A stretch of 64,000 bases of DNA from Symsagittifera roscoffensis. Its lineage: Eukaryota; Xenacoelomorpha; Acoela; Convolutidae. The notes beneath the pieces were generated by a model. That model was not told the DNA's origin and made no database searches. It worked only from the letters and a program-made list of their open reading frames with translations. The stretch is from contig NC_087064.1 in NCBI RefSeq assembly GCF_963678635.1, forward strand, positions 48,531,346 to 48,595,345, given 5' to 3'. Below, one piece after another: positions 25,521-35,200 of this stretch. A program made the translations under genes and the position numbers. The first letter of the stretch is position 1, and every line of letters starts with the position of its first letter.

Positions 25521-28500
25521 TAGGTGAAAATTAAGAAAAATGGTGATGTGTACTTTGAGTTGATAAACATGAAAAAACGATGTTGTGGGTTACGGTGAAA
25601 CTTTTTTAGTGCAAGTGTAATACCAAAGAATATAACCTTCATAATCACTGAAGTTTGAGCGGTTGCCTGATTTACAGTCGTATTTTGTGTTATCATTTCA
25701 GGTGGTGTGTTTCGACTAAGTGTGTCAGGTAAAGCATGGTTCATTAATATAAAGTTCATTTTAGTTGTACTTTTATATAATTGTAGAAGTGCTGCGCCGA
25801 TTTCAAAGTAGGTGGCATCGTACATAGCGTAGAATGGTTAACCTGGGTCTGCAATTGTGTTTGAGATTTGTTCTGTTAGTAGGATCGTTATATCGTCGAA
25901 AGCTTTTGATGTTCTAGTGTCCATTCAAAAATATTTTGTTGTCGAAGGAAATTTGAAAATGGTCTTAGGTGTAAATGCATTTTCTAAACGTATTTGTTTG
26001 AAAAATTAAGAAACACAATAAATTTTTGACTTTTTCTAGATGGTGGTTGGAGTTTTAATATTGCATCTACTCGTGATTTTAAAGGTGTAATTGTAGTAAT
26101 TTAATAATGTGTCCAAGGACTTTTACACGGGTAAGAAAAAAATGTGGTTGATCTGGGGCTGCTTTCATGTTTTCAGCTAACAAAATTTAATGACGTTATT
26201 CTAGTACTTTAAACATTTCTTGTTTTGTTTGTGATTGCATGAAAACATCGTCAAAATATGTAACTACGTTCTTATTAAGAGTTTGTAGTCAAAAAGTTTT
26301 ATTCATAAATGCTAGAAAAGTTGCTGTCCTATGGATATACCATAGAATAATCTATTAAATTCGTATTGATAATTTCCAATAACAAATTGTGTTAGTAGAC
26401 GTGTCTCTCCATCTTATGGCTTTTGGTTGTATGCAATATTCTTACCAGCAGTTGTATAGTAATGTCCATTTATCTTTGTGAGTATTACTTAGATTGGTTC
26501 TATGGGCCAATTGCATTCTGATTCATCAATTAGGGAATTGAGGTATCTTGCATCTAGAACGATTTTTGGTGATTCGCCTTTAGCGAGAACAATGACGGGG
26601 TTGATGAAGGTATTTCCTTTCGGTTTACTGGTGAGAATATTTCATATTATTCAGGAATATCTAGGAGTCTGTTTACTTTATTTTGTAAGTGAATGGGTAC
26701 TTAACTTGCTCGTTGTTTTTTGAAAACTGCCTCAGGTTTAAGGGGAAGATGTAGCGATTAATGTATTTTTCGAACATCAAAATTAGATGCGGCATGAACC
26801 GTAGGGTAATTTAATAGTAGTTTTGCTGGTTGTTCAAATTCTTGTTCAAACTTTTGTTGTTTGTCAGTAAATTTCGAGATTTGGATTGTTGGCCTAAAAA
26901 CGAGGGTTTTTGTGAAATAATCTGTGTTCTTTTTCGAGTCATTACTTTTATATTTATATTATGATTTGATGGTTCTGAATTTAAATTTGTTGATTGACAA
27001 AGTTCTAATAACTTCAAAATATTATTAATTCTAAATGCCTTTTTCTGTAAGGGACAAAATGTTGCATTTTTCTCGCAAAATCCTAAAACTATTTTATATA
27101 GTGTAAAATTATATGGTGAATTGTTATACACTTGCAAAGATATTACATCTGTGTCTGTATTTATTGGGTTTTTGTTGGATGAAATTGTCACTCTAAAGAT
27201 TTTATGAATTGGTTTAAATTCAAGGTCAGACATATATAGCTTTTGTTCATTTTGATCAGTCTTATACTGATGTACAAGATAGAACATAATTGGGTTTTTG
27301 CATAATTAGTCTAGTGCCTTGTTCGGTGGCTAATTTACTTGATATTTTAGAAGGGGAAAATTTTGGGTTTAGACTTTGAATCTCATTCTGAGAAGGAATC
27401 ATAATCATGTTTGATTCTGCATCAGAATCAATTAAAAAATCTGTTTCAAGGTCGGGTGATTGGAAGTTTTTACTTCTCGGAAATTCTAGTAGTGGTGGAA
27501 TTGTCCATATCGTTTCTTTTGGTGGTGATGCTTTTAGTTGTTGTCTTCTGATATATAAATTGTTCATCCTCGAGTTGGATTCGATTATAACTGGGGTGTA
27601 ATTCTTTGGTTCTTGATTATTCATTGGCTCTTGGGGGGTGAGAACTAATAAATTTGTCGTAGTAATGATTCGATTCAGTTAGTGTTTCATATTCATGTTC
27701 TACTTTAAGCATATTAAAAACCAGTGTGTTTTCTGTGTCACTTTCGTCATCTGTAGTTTCACAGTGTATGTTATTCAAGTGTAGTTCTGAAGCTTCTGTT
27801 TTCTCGATACCTGGAGGGTCTTGATTTGTTTCATCTGTAGATTGTAAATGATTTATTTGTCCTTGATTATTGCGTACTGCTTCTATAGTTTTGATTTTGT
27901 GTGTTTGAAAACTTGGTCTTATTTCGATGTGGTGATTGAGAATAGTTTTGATCGGTCTTGATAATTGTTGTTTCTATTTGTAGAATTGTCACGGGATCTA
28001 TTATTATAATAATTATAATACGTTCTATTATTGGAATAGTTTTGTGATCTATTATTCGAATAAATTCGGTTCGATTGTTTGAATAGTTTCGATTTCGATT
28101 GCTGGACTAGTTTTGATTTTGATTGTTAGATGAATTTCTTGAACGGTCATTGGAATTGTATCTAGTCTTAAAATTCGAATAAAAACTATTCCTATTATAG
28201 TTTGAATAACTACTTTTGTTTGAGTTTGATCTTGATTAGTTGTTTCGATACTGGTTTTTCTGGCTAATTGGTCTGCTATATCTGTTTTGCGAGTAATTTT
28301 GTGAATTTCGTCGATCTGGTGGTCTTCCGCGAAAATTATTCCGATAGGGGGATTGTGTTCTTATTACTATCGCTATCTGGAAGTAGTTTTCCTGAGCTAT
28401 TATTACTTTGAATACTTTTAATTAGCAAATTTTGATCCTTTTTCATGTATTGATAGAAAGATTTGTTTGGTTCCAGTTCCTATGTATCCAATTTTGATGA

Positions 28501-29150
28501 AAAGATGTCTTTACCGGTTCTGGACCGATATATAAAAATAAAAGCTTTCGGAGTTTGTGGTTGGCAATTTTTTCTTTCTGTTGAGATAAAATTTATTTTG
28601 TGTACGAAAGAATCTATTACGAACCATGCTAGGACTTTTTGTATATCAAATTTTGCTATCTATGATACATCATTATTAGTGAATGTTCCACGGATTGAGT
28701 CTAAGAATCGCAAAAAAAAATTTATTTCCTGCCTTACTATTGTACGTCGAGATGTTTGAGGTGATGATACGTTTAACACTTTGTTTGTTTCTAACATGAA
28801 AATGTAACTATGATGATAGAGAAAAACTCATTTGTGAAAACTGAGTTTGCTCTTTGTGAATTTCGGTGTTGATTATTTTTGATATGTTCCATGAAAACCT
28901 CTGAGAAGTCTAGGTCTATATCATTTGTTTGAATTTGGTGTGGTGTTTGATTTGTTTGTGATGGTAAATTTCAATAGTAAATATGTCGTTAAATGAGGAA
29001 ATGTTACTGATGCCGGGTACATACTGATCAAGTATTTGTCTTTTGATTCTCACTTCTGGAAATTCTTGCTTACAGGGCTTTTTCCTTTTTCGAATAGATT
29101 AGCGATTAAATTATGACAAAATTTTACTTGTCCTCTAGCGGGATCAATTT
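25373..29150 (-). pseudogene. Gag-Pol remnant of copy M
   Basis: Minus-strand fragments align with copy R Gag-Pol. A Gag tail rich in Asn/Arg codons is at 27.9-28.35 kb. The protease region is near 27400, where the motif reads DSDAESN instead of DSGAESN. The stretch between protease and RT is at 26811-27287, with the YMSDLEFKPIHK-like peptide. RT pieces are at 26.2-26.75 kb. An RNase H start at about 25800 is fused by deletion to its own C-terminal end (LPDTLSRNTPP) and then to the ORF3 end. Frames change repeatedly. It is dead. Confidence 0.85.
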
Positions 29151-29626
29151 GTGCGTGATTAACAAAAGGAAGGATAGAATCATCGTCAAGTTTTTCGTCG
29201 TTTTGAAATATGTTTTGAGTTTTATTACTGTTAATGTGTAATTTTCAATGTGTCTTATTGGTTGATTCTAATTGTAAAGTCGTACTGGTTTACAAAGGTA
29301 TGGATTTCTTAATCTGCGTTTTCCTTTTATCGATGATGGCGTTGTAGATTCTGATTCAGAAAATTATTTTTTGCGGTTTATTGGGTTATTTTTATCTATT
29401 GAATCTTTTAGATCCTGAAGTTCTCGTATTGAAGTTTTATCGGATTCCGAAACTGCGTGTCGTGTTTTAGAAAATCTTCGCTTAATAATTTGTTTTTGCT
29501 TCGCTATAATTGATTTTTTTCTTGTTTTTTTTTAATCTTATGTATCCTATTGTTGCATCTTTCATTTTGAACTAAACAGTAGGGAAGTTTTATCGTTTGT
29601 TTACTGCCTAAATTATCTCTTGACAT
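29150..29626 (-). pseudogene. ORF1 remnant of copy M
   Basis: It begins with ATG at 29626 and reads MSRDNLGSKQTIKL, matching the start of copy R ORF1 (MSFKNLGNKQTIIL). It later breaks by indels. Conservation of the start codon context supports ORF1 as a true gene of the family. Confidence 0.7.
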
Positions 29627-30718
29627 AAGGCTTTAAACGATAGTTGCAAAATCCACGGGTTAGAATTTTTTTAAAACTGTTGGTTTTTATTATTGTTATG
29701 TGGTTATTCTAAATTGGGGCGTAAGTTGTCAATGGTGACGGGTTGGAGAGAAAGTTTATTAGTTCGTTAGAATGATGTTTTACTTCCTCTGTGGCTAAGA
29801 TTAATTTTAAGAAAGACTTACTTAATCTTACTTAGGGTTGTGGTTTTGAGATTTTGTGAATTCTAAATCAATCCACAAGATTCAGGTATAATTAGAACAC
29901 AAGTAGATTGCTAGATACTATTATAGATCCTATTAAGTTTCATGTTGTGTTTTAGCCTGGATCAGCTAAGACGAGGGGCTCAATAAAGAATGAGTAACCG
30001 AGTTTTTCAAAAACTTCAATTAATATTGGGTCATTTGATAAGGTTGGAGAGTAAATCGACGTTTGAGGGCGTTAGACAATTTTAACTACGAGCATGGGGC
30101 AACAGATTTCTTCTAATTGATCCAAAGGAAGCCTTGATAATCAAATATTTTTCAAATTAATTAAAATTTAAAATTAAGTTTCAAATATAAAGATTCATGG
30201 GTAGCCTTGATGATATGATTTAGAGGAAAATTTCGATTTTTAGAAATCAAGTATAGGCTTTGAAAATATTTAATTTGTAAATTTAGGTTAGTTTTAAAAA
30301 ATTGAAAAATTCGAAAGAATTGATTTAAAGATTGAAAATTCAAATGATTTAGTTTTTGAATAATTATAGTTATGTTTTAGATGAGGAAACAAGGATAAAG
30401 AAAACGGGAAAAAGAAAAGGAAGGGGGAATAAGTTCTTAAAAAGCAAGGAGTTTTACAAACTTAATAAAACTAATTTGATTTTTTACTAACTCATTTTTT
30501 TTTAAATTTAATTTAAATTTCAAAATTTTTTTGAAAATTACTGCATATGTTGATTAAAGGAACGAATTGTTAATTTTCTTCTCGGTCTTTTATCAAATCA
30601 TATGATTTGTAGAACAATATCAAAAGTATATTGCTTGGAAATGAATCTTATTGTTCCAAGTAAATTTCTTTTCATATTATAGAATTAAAATCTACTCCAT
30701 AGAAAATTTTGAAGCCGT
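29627..30718 (-). other. Leader of copy M with conserved hairpins
   Basis: This is the counterpart of 52397-53325. On the minus strand it keeps GATxATCAAGGCT-type hairpin arms (30120-30200), the phrase CCTCAAACGTCGATTTACT (near 30060) and CAGGTATAATTAGAAC-related sequence (near 29885). No coding frame was seen. Confidence 0.6.
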
Positions 30719-30868
30719 TTACCCTTTGCGTTTGCGTCGCGTCACGACGTGGTAGCTTGGTCTGCTGTTCAGTTTTTGACCTTTTATTTGCCGTATCGTT
30801 TGATATACAGGAGTAGGCGTATTGAGACGTAGAGACATATATATTAGATTGGCTATGTTATCTAACAT
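30719..30868 (-). CDS. ORF0 of copy M (49 aa)
   Basis: This small ORF is just inside the 5' LTR. It begins MLDNIANLIYMSLRLN and ends with the basic stretch RRKRKG. Copy R has an ORF at the same place with MSLRLN, and the codons of that block differ at synonymous positions. It is shorter than the 77-aa ORF of copy R. The function is unknown: a leader peptide, an upstream ORF controlling translation, or the first exon of a spliced mRNA. Confidence 0.55.
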   Translation of the reverse strand: MLDNIANLIYMSLRLNTPTPVYQTIRQIKGQKLNSRPSYHVVTRRKRKG

Positions 30869-30967
30869 TTTACAATTTTGCAATGTATTTTCTGATCTTG
30901 CTTTATATCTAATTTGCTAAATCTAAGTTGTTAGTTGGTCGTGTTTGAGACTTTTGATCGCACCAAA

Positions 30968-31398
30968 TGAGTTATGCCTGGAGTATGCACCAGATGTGTT
31001 ATGCCTCTTGTGGTATGCACCAGATGTGTTATGCGATAAGATACACCGTCTGTTCGTCACGCTATTTTATTTTCGGCCGGATAGATTCGTGGCACTTCTT
31101 AGTCTAATACCGATCTTTATCTTAGTCTTATATCTCCTAGTCTCAATAGATCTAGCGTATACTGGTATTTGGGGATTAGGTATCTGGAACTTGTTTCAAA
31201 GGAGAACAACTGTCTTCCAAGTTATATTCAAATTGTTCTGGTGCTGAAACTACAACTATTTTCAGCATTACAAATATTTGTCAGTGTTAGTTATGGATCA
31301 TGATTGGTTAATTCTGAGTATTTTACAAAGATAGTTGATCAAGAATCAAAAATGGTCATAAATACTAGTTTTAAACTGGTTCCATAAAGCTGTTTGAA
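30968..31398 (-). repeat. 5' LTR of copy M
   Basis: This is a direct repeat of 22651-23050. It carries the CTATCCGGCCG block and a hairpin with arms TGCTGAAA and TTTCAGCA. Near its 3' end the phrase TATGCACCAGATGTGTTATG occurs twice in tandem, an expansion absent from the other LTRs. Confidence 0.85.
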
Positions 31399-32120
31399 AA
31401 CTTAGAGTTTTAGTCTAACTTCGATCCCGTAAAGCGAGCGCATATGTCTTATAATAGGCTTTTAATAGACTAAGTGTAATCAATCAAGTAAGACCATGAA
31501 CATTTAGTTTTTTCTTCATACAATTTTTTCTTTAAATTTACTTTTAGCGCTTTCTTCAGAACTTTTTTCAAAGTTTTTTCAAAATTGTGTTAAATCTTTT
31601 GATTTTTTTATTACATTTTCTTTTAATTTTCCGATATTTTTTCGACAAAACTTTTTTCGAAAATACAAAGGATTCCATACTGTTACTATTAGATATGCCC
31701 AACTTCCACACTTTTGCTCAGACCCTCTTTTTACACCGCAAAAAAAAATGACGTAAGTTGAAAAAATAAATATGGATTTCTATAACTGTAGTAGGAACTT
31801 TCTATACTACTTGCATAGCAACCGAGTATCCTTGTTCTTTTTTTGATAACTGGCTCGTATTTTTCAGTCAAGAATCTGAACTTGTTAATTGCCATTTAAG
31901 TGTGCAGGCTGAAAATGGAGAGGCGACATGGAAATTATGCCAGCGATGTAAAGAAGACATATCCGTTGCCCTTGTTAAATTTCTAAACCTTGCAGCTCGG
32001 CATGATTTATAATGATTACCATGTTGAAAAAAAAACATTGCCAGTTTGACCAACTCTGCTAAAGAGTTTCTCACATTTGAAACATTTTTTAATTCTTTCG
32101 AAGAATGTTTTTGTTTGCAG
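31399..32120 (+). other. Sequence upstream of the first clear TRPM exon
   Basis: It is mostly non-coding. A stretch at 31868-31955, after TTTTTCAG and before a GTAAAG, is open and could be an additional upstream exon. Its peptide is not clearly TRPM-like, so it is not called. Confidence 0.35.
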
Positions 32121-32245
32121 CTGCATCAGGGATTGCTCAAGGTCATACACAGAGGCTACCTGACGGAAGACGCAAATAGCAGCGAATATTCCAGCTATGC
32201 ATTTCTCTTCCACCTCGCACTGTTCACCCTCAATAAGCAGTTAAG
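32121..32245 (+). CDS. TRPM-like exon 1 (as visible)
   Basis: The acceptor is TTTGCAG and the donor is AAG|GTACC. It encodes a helical stretch ending in LFTLNKQL. Joined in phase to the next exon it gives the LNKQLSLVIWKR type of motif found before the TRPM membrane domain. Confidence 0.65.
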
Positions 32246-35200
32246 GTACCATTTTTCTCGTTGCTCTGTCCTAGCTATATCCTTTTTCATAACTGAAACT
32301 CATTTACATAAGTTTGATCTGTTCATTAAGATTTATATTTTCGAATTTTCTGTTGTTTCGAGTTTATGGCATTGAATTTTTATTGTTCTTATCATGCGGT
32401 CTGACGAGAACGATGATATGAATCTCCATCGATTTCTTAAGAAAAGTTTTTCTTTTTGGCCGTTTTGCTAGCCTGGTGATTTGGAAGAGACTGCACAATC
32501 GGATCCTATTCTGCCTCTCTGCCGGCATCGTTCTGGTCAGAATTTCCAGGATGAAGATAGTGGCCGAATGTGTTCACAGACAGGAGAGTATGAAACAGCT
32601 GCATGATTTCTATGAAGACCAGCTAATTGCGATTGTCTACGAACTGTGTTCTCAAGACGTAAGGAAGTTGCGGAGGTACTTGATGTGTGCAATATCGGAG
32701 GTGTTCACGTACAATGTCATTGTGGCTGCCCAGATGGCCCAGTTTGAACAATTTTTTGCTCAAAAACCGATTCTGGGTAAACACAATTTAGTATTGAACT
32801 AAGTTTGATTTCGACTGCAAAGCTCTCTCACTGTAAAACACTTCATTCAAATGTCGAAAGGTTGTTTTCGATTTTGTCCAATCTTAACAATTTAGTTGCC
32901 TCGTGTAGCCGTTTGCAGACACAACAACCGGTATGTTAATGCTATTTTGAAAATTTTTTCAGCCTTTTTTTGGGTCGGAGTGAAGCGATTTCCCGAGCTC
33001 TCCCATATTTAGAATAGTTTTGACCAAATACCCTATAATGACCCTATTTAGTCCAAATTTTGAGCGCCGTTTTAAGACATTTTTGGAAGATTTTGGCACA
33101 AAAATAGCGCTGTTATATGTTGGCACCGAACCCTCTTCCCCAAATCTGCTAATGCTCTCTGTATATCAGATTATCAAAAAATTCCAGAAAAAAAGTTTTC
33201 TTTTCTGAAAAAAAAATTATATATTTTTTGCATTATGATGACTGCATTTAGTTTGTTTGGTGCAGATTTGATAAATCTGGTCTGGATGGGCGGCCTAGAA
33301 TACGTGACACACTTCTCAGTGGTCTCTAGCTTGGTGATGCCTCTCAAAATACCCTTCCTGCAGTACAACACGAGCAGCGACCGCATTAAGAACATTCACC
33401 TGGTACACAGCTACAGCACAACGGAAACGAGTACAGAAGAAAAACCTCTATCTGCCTGTGAGAAGTTTTCTGACTTCTTCAACGCCCCAATAACTAAATT
33501 TTGGGTCAATTTTATTCCCCATTCTTTGAGGGTTGCAATGTTTTCCAACTTCATGCTCTCGGATGAAAGGAGCAAATGCGCACACATGGTCGAATACTTT
33601 ACGGCATCTTACGCAGTTGCATATCTAATTGAGCAGGCCTGGATGTTTGTGACGGAGCACGAGGAACTCTCAAAGCGAATCAAAGACTATTTCTCATTGC
33701 AGCATAATCTATGCGACTTCACAATCATGACAACATGTCTTCTCGGGTTTTCTATTCGAATCTCGGGATTCGAGTTGTTCCGTGGTTTCAACATGCTCCA
33801 TATAGCTGATATTTTTTACTCGTGTGCTCTGATTTTCTCGTTCTTTCGGATTCTATACTACCTTGTTGTGTTTAAAGATGTTGGACCTTATATAATAATG
33901 CTGAATTTCATGTTTCGCGACTTGACGGCGTTCCTGGTGATCATGACGACAATGATTCTGGGATTCGGAATTGGGATGGAGTCGGTTCTGTCGGCAACAC
34001 GCAATTCGAACCAGACGATCTGGCTGGACCTGTGGGGCTTCATGATGAAGCCTAGTATGATGATGTATGGGTTCAGTCTGTTCCTGGAGGACATAACGGA
34101 CGCATTCAACTGCACAGGAGGAGACTCTAATATTTTCAGGTTTTGTTCTAGGACTAACACTATCCGCTTTCTTTCTATTGACAAACTGAAGATTGTTCAA
34201 AACGTGTTATTTTGTTTCAGATAATTACCTTGAAAAACATTGTCGAACTAAAAGTTTGAACATATGAACATATATTATGCGTTCAAGTCTTTATTCTAAG
34301 TTTTTATGCGTTTAACGTGGTACTTATTGATTAAAAGTTTGTGGAGCAGTTGTTTTTGCTGTCTCAGTGGATGCCCGGAGCACGATATCAGACCGCATTT
34401 CCTAGTGGTGTTGGTGTTTCTGTTCTACCTGTTCACCGGCATCATCCCCCTCAATCTGTTGATCGCCATCTTCAGTGACACCTACTCGCGGGTGAGAGAA
34501 AACACCTCTCTCTAGTGGAACTATGTTTTCTACCAGATGACCATCGATTTCTCAAGTGAGTGTCATTTGTTCATCTTCCAAGTGATAGTGTAAGCTTGTG
34601 TGGATTTCAAACTAGCATCAAGTGTCAACAAGACTGCTCAAATCAGAGCGAATTCCTAATTGTTCTGACTTACTTTCCCGGGTCAAGGTGCTCGATTTAT
34701 TTTTCGACTTTGAAAGTCGAGCACATGCAGTTTTGCGTCTGAAACTCCAAAACATAAACAAGTCTAGCAGAGCATTGGTCGAGCACAGTCAAAACATAGG
34801 TCGAGCGCAGTCAAAACATAAGTCAAGCACAGTGAAAAAATAGTCACGCCGCTTGAAACGAATCTAAGATGAATCAAATAAATTTTGGAAAGTTTTTTTT
34901 TGTTCGTCGAGGACAATAAAAAAATACCCAATTTGGTGGAAAAAGTCAAAAAATATATATCATGGGTCGAACAAACAAACTTTTAGAATTGTTGGTCGAG
35001 AAAGTCGAAAACTATTGATTTCTGGTCGAGAAAGCCGAAACGTATCTATGCGGGTTCAAACACACAAATTTTCAAAAATTGTCGATCGAAAAAGTCGAAA
35101 CATATCGAATTTTGGTCAAGAAAAACGAAACATATCAATGAGGGGTCGGACAAACAAGTTTTTTAAATGATATATTTTAGTGTAGTTTAACATTGCTGCA

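Larger units (their letters stand above)
22651..31398 (-). mobile_element. LTR element copy M (minus strand, decayed, both LTRs present)
   Basis: This is a second copy of the copy L/R family, inverted. It has LTRs at 22651-23050 and 30968-31398, an ORF0 at 30719-30868, an ORF1 start at 29626, gag-pol remnants at 29.15-25.4 kb and a fragment of the ORF3 3' end. A large deletion removed part of RNase H, all of integrase and most of ORF3. LTRs differ at many positions, so the insertion is old. It lies between the 19.6 kb exon and the TRPM exons, plausibly in an intron. Confidence 0.9.

Noticed and set aside
33853-34200. Minus-strand open frames of 98-115 codons
   Set aside because: They are antisense shadows of the TRPM membrane exon.
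34490-34513. 24-base intron that would remove the TRPM stop codon
   Set aside because: It begins GTGAG and ends CTCTAG, but is far below usual animal intron size and would delete the conserved V-x-E-N of the TRP region.
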